A stretch of 64,000 nt of DNA, from positions 1-64,000 of the forward strand of contig JAPOQV010000006.1 in NCBI GenBank assembly GCA_026710565.1, given 5' to 3'. The notes under the pieces were generated by a model. It ran no database searches and was not told the DNA's origin. It was given only the letters and a program-made list of their open reading frames with translations. Position numbers and translations under genes: made by a program. This stretch comes from Spirochaetaceae bacterium. Its GTDB lineage: Bacteria; Spirochaetota; Spirochaetia; SZUA-6; Bin103. Of the stretch, positions 1 through 8,617 are shown piece after piece. Position 1 is the stretch's first letter, and every line of letters starts with the position of its first letter.

Positions 1-28
1 CGGGCGCCTCCCAGGGCGATGACCGGAG

Positions 29-865
29 TCACGGCGCCGCCACCGGGACCGCCGCGCCGGTGCGGCGCGACGCAGCGATCGCCTCGGTCACCCTGCTCAC
101 CGCATGCTCGTGATCCGCGCCGCTGTGTGCCCCGCCGGCGAAGGCGCGCAACATGCCGAGCTCCGCGTCGCCGCGCAGCGGCATGCCCCGCAGCCCGCTC
201 CGGTCGTAGAGGAGCTGGACGTTGCGGTGGTCGTCGGCGTGCGCGGCGCCGTCGGCGCCGATGACGGTGAGCGACTCGTACGGCCCGCCGGGAGAGGTGG
301 CCAGGTCGAGCAGCGCCATGCCGCCGCCGGCGAAGCCCAGGTGCGCCAGCAGGCACGCTTCGTCGCCCATGGCATGGACCAGCTCCGCTCCGCTTACGGC
401 GATCCGCAGCACGGTGTCGACGGGATCGCGCACGGCGGCGTCCACGTCCCTGTCTCCCGGTTCGCCCACGCGCCAGGCGTGCAGCCGGATCAGCCCGGTC
501 CGGCCCAGCTCGCCCGCCTCCGCCGCGGCGCAGACCGCGGCCACCTCCGGGCGCCACCGCTGCCGGTAGGCCAGCAGGAGCCGGCCCGCGCCGTCCTCCG
601 CGTCGCGCATCAGCGCATCGTGCGCGGCGGTTTCGGCTGCCAACGGCGCGGCGGCCAGCACCGCCATCCCGGCGCGCAGGTAGCCGCTCACCCGCTCCGC
701 CCGGCCCTCGAGCGGACCGCCGAGCACAACGCCGTCGACCCGTGCCGGATCGGCCGCGTGCGGCCGATCGACCAGCTCCACCGTCCCCTGCGCCGCGGCG
801 CGGCGCGCCGCGTCCGGCGGTTCGCCGTCGAGGAAGGCGATGCGGAACGGGCCGTCTGCGCTCAC
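29..865 (-). CDS. Degenerate Gfo/Idh/MocA-like protein
   Basis: 278 aa. The layout follows the Gfo/Idh/MocA plan: an N-terminal Rossmann-like part, a region equivalent to the family's 'EKP' site around residue 75, and a C-terminal alpha/beta domain. The key residues are poor. The N-terminus has no GxGxxG loop, and the EKP position reads roughly AAP, so the catalytic lysine appears to be missing. The gene overlaps its upstream neighbour by 4 nt (ATGA), so the two are probably translationally coupled. It may be a non-catalytic or diverged oxidoreductase partner. Fold assignment is moderate; function is unknown. Confidence 0.55.
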   Translation of the reverse strand: MSADGPFRIAFLDGEPPDAARRAAAQGTVELVDRPHAADPARVDGVVLGGPLEGRAERVSGYLRAGMAVLAAAPLAAETAAHDALMRDAEDGAGRLLLAYRQRWRPEVAAVCAAAEAGELGRTGLIRLHAWRVGEPGDRDVDAAVRDPVDTVLRIAVSGAELVHAMGDEACLLAHLGFAGGGMALLDLATSPGGPYESLTVIGADGAAHADDHRNVQLLYDRSGLRGMPLRGDAELGMLRAFAGGAHSGADHEHAVSRVTEAIAASRRTGAAVPVAAP

Positions 866-2100
866 CGCGGATCGCGGACCGCGGTATCCGCGATGCCCGG
901 TCCCCCGCCCGACAGCGCCGCCAGCTCCAGTTCGATCAGCCGCCGCGTCGCCGCCTCGCCATACAAGCGGCAGTGCTCCAGCAGACGGGCGAGCTGCACG
1001 CGGTCCTCCAGGTGGCGCAGCACCGGATACGAGCGGCGCAACGCCGGAAACAGCCGATTGGCGTTCAGTCGCAGACTGGGAGCGCGGGTGCCGGTGCGGT
1101 GGTCTCCGCCGGCGGGCGCCAGCCGCCGGTACTCCCGGTCGAGCTCGGCAACGAAGCCGCCGCCGGCACAGCGCCGCACCACCTCCGACTGGATCAGATC
1201 GCGCATGCGGTCCAGGTTGGTGCCGGATCGCACGTCCACGCCGATGCCCAGCGTCACCAGCGGCACGCCGTCCGCGGTGAATCCTGACAGCGTATCGGTC
1301 TGGATGCCCGGCTCGATCGGCAGCGGCGTGGAGCGAGGATGCACGCGCAGCGACTGCAGGCGCTCGATGCGCTGCTCCAGGGTGGCGATCGAAGCCTGCA
1401 GGCCGGCGTCTCCCGGGCTCGAGTCGAGCGCATCCCGGTACGCCGGCAGCACCTCCTCCGCAAGGTAGTGGACGGCCTGCGGCAGCGGCACGGTCATGCG
1501 CGGCGCTCGCCGGACCTCCTCCTCGCCTTCCTCCAGGCCGTAGGGCGGCTCCGCCTGGTTCTCCCGCGCCAGCGCCGGCAGCAGCATGTTGACCAGGGAG
1601 CGCAGCGGCTCCGGCAGCTTCTCGGTCCGGAACAGCGGACGATAGGTATCGTCGCGGTGCGCGTGCTTGCCGACCGCCGACGCCACGATGCGCGCCAGCT
1701 TGCGGCAGCGCTCGGCGTCGGCGACGCGGTCCTCCAGGAGGACTCCGCCGCCGGCCACCAGGAAGCGCTCGAGCTGCTCCTGCGCCGCGTCGTACGCGTC
1801 CGAGCCGCGGATCAACTCGGACTGGTCGTCGGACAGCGACAGCCCGCGCAGGTCGTCCAGCGCCTGCAGCGCCGCCAGCGCCTTGGCGCGGGCCAGCTCC
1901 GCGTCGCGCCCGTCCTCGACCGCGAGGGTGGCCAGACTCAGGCGCACCGTGGCGAGCTCGAGCACGGTCCGGTAGTCGCGCAGACCGGCGAACCGCTGGT
2001 CGTCGAACCGCACCTCGGCATCGAGACGCTCCTCGATCTCGGCCAGCCGGTCCAGCTCGCGGCGGTAGCTGTCGGGAACGCGCTGAAGATCGGACGCCAT
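862..2100 (-). CDS. Hypothetical protein, 412 aa
   Basis: I do not recognise the family. The protein is charged, Arg/Glu/Leu-rich, and looks mainly alpha-helical with likely coiled-coil stretches near residues 5-40 and 210-250. There is no signal peptide or membrane segment. A longer in-frame start at 2253 would run across the divergent gene at 2168, so the ATG at 2100 (protein starting MASDLQRV) is preferred. Its 3' end overlaps the degenerate oxidoreductase gene by 4 nt, suggesting a two-gene operon. Confidence 0.6.
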   Translation of the reverse strand: MASDLQRVPDSYRRELDRLAEIEERLDAEVRFDDQRFAGLRDYRTVLELATVRLSLATLAVEDGRDAELARAKALAALQALDDLRGLSLSDDQSELIRGSDAYDAAQEQLERFLVAGGGVLLEDRVADAERCRKLARIVASAVGKHAHRDDTYRPLFRTEKLPEPLRSLVNMLLPALARENQAEPPYGLEEGEEEVRRAPRMTVPLPQAVHYLAEEVLPAYRDALDSSPGDAGLQASIATLEQRIERLQSLRVHPRSTPLPIEPGIQTDTLSGFTADGVPLVTLGIGVDVRSGTNLDRMRDLIQSEVVRRCAGGGFVAELDREYRRLAPAGGDHRTGTRAPSLRLNANRLFPALRRSYPVLRHLEDRVQLARLLEHCRLYGEAATRRLIELELAALSGGGPGIADTAVRDPR

Positions 2101-2167
2101 GTGATCCTGCCTGCCCGATTCTGCGGCGGCCGGACCCGCGGCGTCCACAACGATCCGGTGTTCCGCT

Positions 2168-2749
2168 ATGCTGGCCGGCATGAGCAAGGCGTTCATTGCG
2201 TCAGCATCGATTGCCGTTCTGCTGCTCTGTGCGACGTGCGCCATGGGAGACATGGAGACCGGGGTCCGTTACCGGGTGACATTCAACGCCACCTGGAGCG
2301 CGGAGACCCATCCGACCAATTTCCCAGGCAATCCCCATTTCTCCGGCCTGGTGGGCGCGACACACCACGGCGACGTGCGCATCTGGGAGACAGGCGAAGT
2401 CGCCTCCGACGGTATCGAGCTGATGGCGGAGACCGGCGGAAAGAGCGAACTTCTGCATGAGATCGAGCATCTCATCGAGGACGGAGAGGCGTACGCCGAG
2501 CTCTCCGGCAACGGGCTGTCGACCTCCCCGGCGGCGGTGAGCCTGGTGTTCGACGCCGTATCCACACACCCGTTCGTGACGCTGGTCAGCATGCTGGCGC
2601 CCAGCCCCGACTGGTTCGTCGGCGTGTCGGCGCTGCCGCTGATGGAGAACGGAGCTTGGCTGGAGCGGGTGGAGGTGCAACTCCGCCTCTACGACGCGGG
2701 CACCGACGGCGAACCCCTCGTGGGGACCTTCGTCTTCGAGCTGCTCTGA
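2168..2749 (+). CDS. Spondin-domain secreted protein
   Basis: 193 aa. A hydrophobic N-terminal segment (about residues 6-25) looks like a signal peptide; cysteines near its end leave lipidation possible. The mature part matches the Spondin_N pattern: FNATWSAETHPTNFP near residue 40, a following HFSGLVGATHH, and DWFVGVSAL in the C-terminal third. Bacterial spondin domains are extracytoplasmic beta-sandwich proteins, often Ca-binding and adhesive; the partner here is unknown. An alternative start is the Met at 2180. It lies 11 nt upstream of the YbaK-like gene. Confidence 0.75.
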   Translation: MLAGMSKAFIASASIAVLLLCATCAMGDMETGVRYRVTFNATWSAETHPTNFPGNPHFSGLVGATHHGDVRIWETGEVASDGIELMAETGGKSELLHEIEHLIEDGEAYAELSGNGLSTSPAAVSLVFDAVSTHPFVTLVSMLAPSPDWFVGVSALPLMENGAWLERVEVQLRLYDAGTDGEPLVGTFVFELL

Positions 2750-2760
2750 ACGAGCCTGGA

Positions 2761-3231
2761 ATGAGCGTCCTGGCACGGATACGGGCGATGCTGGACGAGG
2801 CCGGGGTCGAGTACCGTCACGTCCACCACGAGCCGGTGCGTACCTCCGAGCAGGCGGCACAGGTGCGCGGCGAGCCGCTGTCGATCGGCGGCAAGGCGCT
2901 GGTGGTCAAGATCGGCGACGGGTTCCGGCTGTTCGTGCTGAGCGCGTCACTCCGGCTGGACTCGACCGCCGTGCGCGCCCGGTTCGGCACGCGCCGCATC
3001 CGCTTCGCCAGCGCGCCGGAACTGTTGGAGCTCACCGGGCTGGTTCCCGGCAGCGTGCCGCCGTTCGGGGAGCCGATCCTGCCGCTGCCGCTGAACGTGG
3101 ACCCTTCGGTGCTGGCCAACGACCGCATCGCCTTCAACGCCGGAGCGCTGACCGACTCCATCATCATGCCGACCGCCGACTACCGCGCCCTGGCCGGTGG
3201 CGAGGTCTTCCCGTTCGCGGAGGCCGGCTGA
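2761..3231 (+). CDS. YbaK/EbsC-family aminoacyl-tRNA deacylase
   Basis: 156 aa, the normal length for a free-standing YbaK/ProX editing domain. These enzymes hydrolyse mischarged aminoacyl-tRNAs such as Cys- or Ala-tRNAPro. Family features visible are a conserved lysine in GGKALVVKIGDG, the FVLSASLRLD strand, and a C-terminal part with SVPPFGEPILPLPLNVD and FNAGALTDSI. The ATG at 2761 is chosen because longer reading overlaps the spondin gene. Its stop TGA overlaps the next ATG by one base. Confidence 0.85.
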   Translation: MSVLARIRAMLDEAGVEYRHVHHEPVRTSEQAAQVRGEPLSIGGKALVVKIGDGFRLFVLSASLRLDSTAVRARFGTRRIRFASAPELLELTGLVPGSVPPFGEPILPLPLNVDPSVLANDRIAFNAGALTDSIIMPTADYRALAGGEVFPFAEAG

Positions 3232-4361
3232 TGCGCGCCGTGGCATTCACCGCGCTGCTTGCAGCTCTGGTTGCGCCCGCCGCCGTCGCCGAGCCGGCCG
3301 TGGTCGCGGAGCGCGTCGAGTCGGAGCAGGCGACGTTCCGCGTGGTGCGTGTCGCCACCGGCCTGGCCAATCCCTGGTCGATCGCCTTCCTGCCGGACGG
3401 CGGCGCGCTGGTCAGCGAGCGGCCGGGCGCGCTGCTGCGCCTGGATGTCGAGACCGGCGCCGTGCGGAACCTGGACGGCGTGCCGCGGGTCGCCGCGGTC
3501 GGCCAGGGCGGCCTGCTGGACGTGGAGTTGCATCCCCGGTTCGCGGACAACCGCCTCGTCTATCTCTCCTACGCCGCCGGACGAAGCGGAAGCTACGCGA
3601 CCAGCATCGCCCGCGGACGCCTCACCGACTCCGGGCTGGAAGACGTCGAGGTGCTGTTCACGATGAACCGTCCGTCGGGTGCCCGCCTGCATTTCGGCTC
3701 GCGCCTGTCGTTCGGCGCCGACGGCATGCTGTACGCGACCTTCGGCGAGCGGGGAGACCGTCACCGCGCGCAGGATCCGGCCGACCACGCCGGCACCATC
3801 ATCCGCCTTCGCGACGACGGCTCGGTGCCGGACGACAACCCGTTTGTCTCCGGCGGCGGCGCCCCGGAGGTGTACTCCTTCGGGCACCGCAACCCGCAGG
3901 GGATGGCCGCCCCCCCGGTGACCGGCCGCGTCTGGTCGCACGAGCACGGGCCGCAGGGCGGCGACGAGATCAACGTGATCGAGGCCGGCGTGAATTACGG
4001 CTGGCCGGTCATCACCTACGGCAGGGAGTACCGCAGCGGCGCGCCGATCGGGACCGGCACGGCGGCGCCGGGCATGGCGCAACCCGTGCTGCACTGGACC
4101 CCTTCGATCGCCCCGTCCGGCATGACCTTCTATGACGGCGACCGGTTCCCCGGCTGGCGTGGCGACCTGTTCGCCGGCGCCCTGGCCGGCCAGCACCTGC
4201 GCCGCGTGCAGCTTGACGGAGAGCGGGCGGTCGCCGAGGAGGTGCTGCTGCAACGCCGCGTGGGGCGCGTTCGCGACGTCAAGCAGGGACCGGACGGGAT
4301 GCTGTGGCTGCTGGAGGACGCGCGCAACGCCTCGATCTACCGTTTGGAGCCTGTACCATGA
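3231..4361 (+). CDS. PQQ-dependent sugar dehydrogenase (soluble aldose dehydrogenase family)
   Basis: 376 aa. Residues 1-20 form a signal peptide ending AAVA, so the enzyme is exported. The rest is a six-bladed GSDH/YliI-type propeller with family motifs GLANPWSIAFLPDG, RLHFGSRLSFGADGMLY, SFGHRNPQGMA, HGPQGGDEIN and SGMTFYDGD. Family members oxidise aldose sugars with PQQ. It overlaps the YbaK-like gene by 1 nt and the oxidoreductase gene by 4 nt, so these are probably one transcript. I see no PQQ biosynthesis genes in the window. Confidence 0.9.
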   Translation: MRAVAFTALLAALVAPAAVAEPAVVAERVESEQATFRVVRVATGLANPWSIAFLPDGGALVSERPGALLRLDVETGAVRNLDGVPRVAAVGQGGLLDVELHPRFADNRLVYLSYAAGRSGSYATSIARGRLTDSGLEDVEVLFTMNRPSGARLHFGSRLSFGADGMLYATFGERGDRHRAQDPADHAGTIIRLRDDGSVPDDNPFVSGGGAPEVYSFGHRNPQGMAAPPVTGRVWSHEHGPQGGDEINVIEAGVNYGWPVITYGREYRSGAPIGTGTAAPGMAQPVLHWTPSIAPSGMTFYDGDRFPGWRGDLFAGALAGQHLRRVQLDGERAVAEEVLLQRRVGRVRDVKQGPDGMLWLLEDARNASIYRLEPVP

Positions 4362-5428
4362 CGACCTATCGAGCGGCCCTGATCGGCTGCGGGCGCATCG
4401 GCGCCTTCATCGACAACGAGGTCGCAGACCCGTACCCCTACTCGCACGCCGCGGCGTACGAGGCGTGCGAGCGCACCACCCTGGTGGCCATGGCCGATCA
4501 GCGCGCCGACGTGATGGCCCGCGCCGGCGAGCGCTACGGCGTGCCGGCCGCGCACCAGTACACGGACTACCGGGAGATGCTCGCCGCCTGCCGGCCCGAC
4601 ATCGTCAGCGTGGCCACTCAGCCCGAGCAGCGCGCGGAGATCGTCATCCACGCCGCCGGGCACGGCGCACGCGCCATCTACGCGGAGAAGGCGATGGCCG
4701 CCTCGCTGGCGGAGGCCGACGCGATGGTGCAGGCGGTGGAGGGCAACGGCGTCGCCTTCAACATGGGCAGCAACCGGCGCTGGCACCCCGGCTTCCGGGT
4801 CCTGCGATCGCTGATCGCCGAGGAGCGCTACGGCGCGCTGCGCTCGCTCACCGTCCACTGCGGCCACGGGATCTTCAACATGGGCAGTCACGCGATCGAC
4901 CTGGTGCTGATGCTGAACGGCGACGCGCCGGTGAGCTGGGTGCAGTTCCACCTGTCGGAGGGAGCGGACGGGATCGAGGGCGACACGCTGCGCGCCGATC
5001 CCGGCGGCGGCGGCCGCCTGCAGTTCGCCGACGGCGTGCCGGCGTTCCTGCTCGACAGCGGCCGCCCATTCGAAGCCGAGGTCGTGTGCGAGCGCGGCAT
5101 CGTCACCACCGTCGGCAGCGAGTGGCAGGGGCGCGAAGAGAGCGGCGCCGACCTGCGCGGCCGGCCGGTGCTGGGGCCCGGCACCTACCCGCCGTTCGAG
5201 CCCGGCAGCCCCGCCGTCCACCTGGTCATGGACCTGGTGCAGGCGCTGGACACCGGCGCCCCGACCCGCGGCGGGGTACGCATCGCGCAGCGGAACACCG
5301 AGCTGATCTTCGCCTGCCTGCAGTCCCACCTGCGCGACGGAGCCCGCACGCCGCTGCCGCTGGCGGGCAGCGAGCTGCGCCTGCAGCGCGAGGTAACCCC
5401 CCGCGAGCCGAGATACCATCCTCGGTAG
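4358..5428 (+). CDS. Gfo/Idh/MocA-family oxidoreductase
   Basis: 356 aa. The N-terminal Rossmann fold opens with LIGCGRIGAFID. The family catalytic/nucleotide motif is AEKAMAAS: the lysine is kept but the usual following proline is alanine. A FNMGSNRRW segment precedes the C-terminal domain. It is closely paralogous to the gene at 49411, where the motif is canonical AEKPMAAS. Family enzymes use NAD(P)H to oxidise or reduce sugars and inositols. The ATG at 4358 overlaps the sugar dehydrogenase stop (ATGA), suggesting coupled sugar oxidation steps. Substrate unknown. Confidence 0.9.
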   Translation: MTTYRAALIGCGRIGAFIDNEVADPYPYSHAAAYEACERTTLVAMADQRADVMARAGERYGVPAAHQYTDYREMLAACRPDIVSVATQPEQRAEIVIHAAGHGARAIYAEKAMAASLAEADAMVQAVEGNGVAFNMGSNRRWHPGFRVLRSLIAEERYGALRSLTVHCGHGIFNMGSHAIDLVLMLNGDAPVSWVQFHLSEGADGIEGDTLRADPGGGGRLQFADGVPAFLLDSGRPFEAEVVCERGIVTTVGSEWQGREESGADLRGRPVLGPGTYPPFEPGSPAVHLVMDLVQALDTGAPTRGGVRIAQRNTELIFACLQSHLRDGARTPLPLAGSELRLQREVTPREPRYHPR

Positions 5429-5456
5429 CCTTTCCGTGCCGTGAGGAGACCGTCAC

Positions 5457-7106
5457 GTGCCTGAGCTGGGCTTCCTCAAGGATCTGGTCATCGTGCTCGG
5501 GGCCGCCGTGGTGGTGGTGGCACTGTTGCGCCGCATCGGCGTTCCGTCGATCGCCGGGTTCATCCTGACCGGCGTGCTGGCCGGGCCGACCGGACTGGGC
5601 CTGGTGGACGACACCCATCAGGTCGAGCTGCTGGCCGAGGTCGGCGTCGTCCTGCTGCTGTTCGGCATCGGCCTGGAGCTGGCGGTCGACCGCCTTCGCC
5701 GCCTGTGGAAGGCGGTGCTCCTGGGCGGCGGCATTCAGGTGGCGGTGACGCTGGCGTGCACGGCCGTCCTGGCCCGGGCGTTCGGGCTGGCGCCCGGGAC
5801 GGCCGTGTTCCTGGGGTGCGTGATCGCCGTCTCCAGCACGGCCGTAGTCCTGCGTGCGCTGTCGGCGCGCGGTGAGCTGGATGCCCCGCACGGCCGCCTT
5901 GCGGTCGGGATACTGGTGTTCCAGGACCTATGCGTGGTGCCGATGATCCTGGCCATCCCCCTGCTGGCCGGAGGCGACAGCTCCCCGCGGGAGATCCTGC
6001 TCGCGCTCGGGACCGCGGTCGCCGTCCTCGTCGGCGTGCTGGTGGCGGCCAGCTTCCTGGTGCCGCGGCTGCTGGCGTTCGTCGCCAAGACGCGGGAGCG
6101 CGAGCTGTTCATCCTCACCGTCTTCCTGGTGTGCTTCGGCACGACGTGGGCGCTGTCGCTGGCCGGCATCTCGCTGGCGCTCGGCGCGTTCCTGGCCGGA
6201 CTGATCGTCGCCGGCAGCGAGTTCCGTCACCAGGCGATGGCGGACCTGATCCCTGCGCGCGACATCCTGGCCAGCCTGTTCTTCGTGTCCGTCGGCATGC
6301 TGCTGGACGTCTCCAGCATGGCCGCGGAGCTCCTGAGGACGGCAGGGCTGCTCGGCGCGATCCTGTTCGGCAAGTTCGCGATCATCCTCGGGACCGCGCT
6401 CGTCCTCCGCCTCCCGCTGCGGGTGGGCATCCTGTCGGCAGCCGCGCTGTGCCAGGTCGGGGAATTCTCGTTCGTGCTGTTGAACGTCGCGGCGGGGACC
6501 GGGCTGCTGGGCCATCCGCTGTCCCTGCACCTGATGATGGCGATCATCCTGTCGATGCTGCTGACCCCGCTGGTCATGGCCTTCGGCCCCCACCTGGCCG
6601 GCGGCGCGGCGCGCATCCCGTGGCTGAACCGGCTCCTGCGCGCGGAGCCTCCCGGCATCGAGGAGGACGAGCCGCACGCCGACCACGTGATCGTCGCCGG
6701 CTACGGACTCGCGGGACGCGAGGTCTGCCGCGCCGTCAGGGCCTCCGGCTTCGATTACCTGGCCGTGGACACGAACCCGGACAACGTGCGCGCGGCACGG
6801 GCCGTCGGCGACCGGGCCGTGCTCGGCGACGTGACGCAGCGGGAGGTGCTGGACGAGCTCGGCTGCAAGGACGCGCGGCTGGTGGTGCTGACCGTCAACG
6901 ACGCCCGCGCCACCGAGCTCGCGGTCCGGCGGATCCGGGCGATCGCTCCCGACGTCGCCATCATCGCGCGCGCCCCGTACGAGCTGGACCGGGCCTCGCT
7001 GCACCACGCCGGCGCGACCGTGATCGTCACCGCGGAAGCGACGGCCAGCGCCTCGATCGTCAGCCGCTCCCTCGCCGCGCTCGGATCGGCAGCCCCGCCC
7101 GAGTAG
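5457..7106 (+). CDS. KefB-type monovalent cation:proton antiporter (CPA2) with TrkA-N domain
   Basis: 549 aa. Residues about 1-385 form a 12-13 segment Na+/H+ exchanger domain of the CPA2 family. After a short linker, residues about 400-515 form a TrkA-N/RCK domain starting HVIVAGYGLAGREV, with the NAD-binding GxGxxG-like loop. Such proteins move K+ or Na+ against protons across the inner membrane. The start is GTG, with GAGGAG 9 nt upstream. It lies 28 nt after the oxidoreductase gene and may be read through from that operon. Confidence 0.92.
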   Translation: MPELGFLKDLVIVLGAAVVVVALLRRIGVPSIAGFILTGVLAGPTGLGLVDDTHQVELLAEVGVVLLLFGIGLELAVDRLRRLWKAVLLGGGIQVAVTLACTAVLARAFGLAPGTAVFLGCVIAVSSTAVVLRALSARGELDAPHGRLAVGILVFQDLCVVPMILAIPLLAGGDSSPREILLALGTAVAVLVGVLVAASFLVPRLLAFVAKTRERELFILTVFLVCFGTTWALSLAGISLALGAFLAGLIVAGSEFRHQAMADLIPARDILASLFFVSVGMLLDVSSMAAELLRTAGLLGAILFGKFAIILGTALVLRLPLRVGILSAAALCQVGEFSFVLLNVAAGTGLLGHPLSLHLMMAIILSMLLTPLVMAFGPHLAGGAARIPWLNRLLRAEPPGIEEDEPHADHVIVAGYGLAGREVCRAVRASGFDYLAVDTNPDNVRAARAVGDRAVLGDVTQREVLDELGCKDARLVVLTVNDARATELAVRRIRAIAPDVAIIARAPYELDRASLHHAGATVIVTAEATASASIVSRSLAALGSAAPPE

Positions 7107-7154
7107 CCCCAGGCTTCCTGGCCTCAGTGGGTGCGCGCTCCGCGCCTCGCCACG

Positions 7155-8141
7155 CTATCCGTCCCTCTTGGTTCGCAACTCCTTCAGCACGTCTGCCACG
7201 CGCGGGTCGAAGACTTCCTTGAACTTGGGAAGCAGGTCGAGCATCCAGGCTCTGGTCTCGTCCAGTTTCTCCGGCGGATCATCGATCGATCCATCTCTCG
7301 TTACGTTGATGCTGGAGAACGAATGGTTGGGGTGCCTGTACCAGCGCCATTTCTGGGCAAGTCCGAGCGGGATGCTCGCTTCGATCGCTTCTTTGTCCCG
7401 CTCCAACTCGTCGAATATCCGCTTGGTCAGATCGTGTTCTTCCGCACCTATGTGCAGGGTTACCCAGGCATCATTTTCGCCTTCGAGGGCCACTGCATAC
7501 CCTGTGCCCGGATTGCGACGGGAGGGAAATCGACGGCCGCTGCTGGCGAAGTGGTTGATTGCCTTGTCGGCAAATCCGGCGCCACACAGTTCAGCGATGA
7601 GTGGTTGAAAGAACGCATGGAACTGCTGGCTGCGCGGGGAAATGGTAGCCCCGGGTGGCTGCGTGATGGCCGTGTTCCAGCAGTGTGGAGTCACCACTGG
7701 CAGGAGACGCGGCTCCGGCGACCCGCTGCCGGTTCTCTGGAGCATCACCTTGACGCCGTAGAACCGGAGCCCTTCGTGCGTCCACCTGTTGAGCCAGTGC
7801 AGGGCTTCGGCGTGTTCGTAGCGAAACTCGGGCGCAACCCACACCGCGAGTCGCGCGTCCAGCCCGGCCGCGTAGGTGAGCAGTTGGGTCAGGTGCGTGT
7901 GGTCCGTCCACTCCAACTGGTTCTCGATCGCCACTCTTTCGCCGGTGTCGACCTCTTCGGCAAGAATGTCGCAGAAGAAGGGACCGACCGGTTTTTCAAC
8001 CTGGACCAGTTGCAGCTTCACTTCCAGCGCCGCGCTCAGCATACCCAGGTTCCGGGCCAGCCATGGAGTGAAATGCCAAGCCTCGTTCTGCCATCTGCTG
8101 CGTACGTCCAGATAATCTGTGCCTTCTTCCGGTGTGGTCAT
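7155..8141 (-). CDS. DUF4268-domain protein, PD-(D/E)XK nuclease-like
   Basis: 328 aa. The N-terminal half carries a PD-(D/E)XK-like core: FFCDILAEEVDTGERVAIEN gives an aspartate followed by an acidic residue in IEN, then the helix QLEWTDHTHLTQLLTYAA. The C-terminal half resembles DUF4268, ending in a helical WMLDLLPKFKEVF region. Family proteins are often found in restriction or defence neighbourhoods, but activity here is unproven. Its start overlaps the stop of the small upstream gene by 4 nt (ATGA), so the two form a unit. Lower G+C than neighbours suggests it arrived as a cassette. Confidence 0.75.
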   Translation of the reverse strand: MTTPEEGTDYLDVRSRWQNEAWHFTPWLARNLGMLSAALEVKLQLVQVEKPVGPFFCDILAEEVDTGERVAIENQLEWTDHTHLTQLLTYAAGLDARLAVWVAPEFRYEHAEALHWLNRWTHEGLRFYGVKVMLQRTGSGSPEPRLLPVVTPHCWNTAITQPPGATISPRSQQFHAFFQPLIAELCGAGFADKAINHFASSGRRFPSRRNPGTGYAVALEGENDAWVTLHIGAEEHDLTKRIFDELERDKEAIEASIPLGLAQKWRWYRHPNHSFSSINVTRDGSIDDPPEKLDETRAWMLDLLPKFKEVFDPRVADVLKELRTKRDG

Positions 8142-8476
8142 GCGGGCTTCTCCTCCCGTCTGCCGGTGTCTCCGCGCTCGAGCACGAAGTCGCGGCGGTC
8201 GTGGTACAGCAGCGCACGATTGAGCACATAGTCGTCCGCCTCAAGATCGATCTCCGGGCAGTCCGTCATCGTCCAATACTTGTGGCCGCCCAGGAACAGG
8301 TACTTCCGCTTCTGGTGGAAGAACCAGCACTCGACGCCCTCTCCCTGCGCGATACGGACGCAGAACGCCGCCAATAGTTTCTCTTGACGGTCTCTCTTGA
8401 CCATCACGTACTCGTGCGGCCAAGTATCCCGATAGGTAACCGCCTCACGCCACGGGGCGCGGCGTATCAACTCCAT
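8138..8476 (-). CDS. Small conserved hypothetical protein paired with the DUF4268 gene
   Basis: 112 aa from the Met at 8476 (MELIRRAPWREAV). Conserved-looking features include YRDTWPHEYVMVKRD, GEGVECWFFHQKRKYLFLGG and a C-terminal ALLYHDRRDFVLERGDTG. I recall similar proteins beside DUF4268-type genes, but no function is known to me. The reading frame opens further to an ATG at 8524, but those extra 16 residues derive from a vapB antitoxin copy (see findings), so I start it at 8476. It is 4-nt coupled to the downstream gene. Confidence 0.65.
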   Translation of the reverse strand: MELIRRAPWREAVTYRDTWPHEYVMVKRDRQEKLLAAFCVRIAQGEGVECWFFHQKRKYLFLGGHKYWTMTDCPEIDLEADDYVLNRALLYHDRRDFVLERGDTGRREEKPA

Positions 8477-8524
8477 GATTCCTGGAAGGCCGAGCGAGTC
8501 TCTGATCGGTTCCGTTGTACGCAT
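8477..8524 (-). pseudogene. vapB antitoxin 5' remnant
   Basis: Read on the minus strand, this stretch begins ATGCGTAnAACG like the intact vapB at 11470, then skips about 45 nt, then continues with a nearly identical CCGATCAGrGACTCGCTCGG block. The encoded EPIRDSLGL matches KPIRDSLGL of the intact antitoxin. It is an internally deleted start of an AbrB-type antitoxin gene now fused in frame to the small gene downstream. Confidence 0.7.
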
Positions 8525-8617
8525 CGAGAAGAGTATGCCGCACTCTCTACGGTGCTCCAAAGCGTACCCGGCGTGTATGGATGCGCCCGACACGCGTGTC
8601 TCCTATGATGGTCGGTC

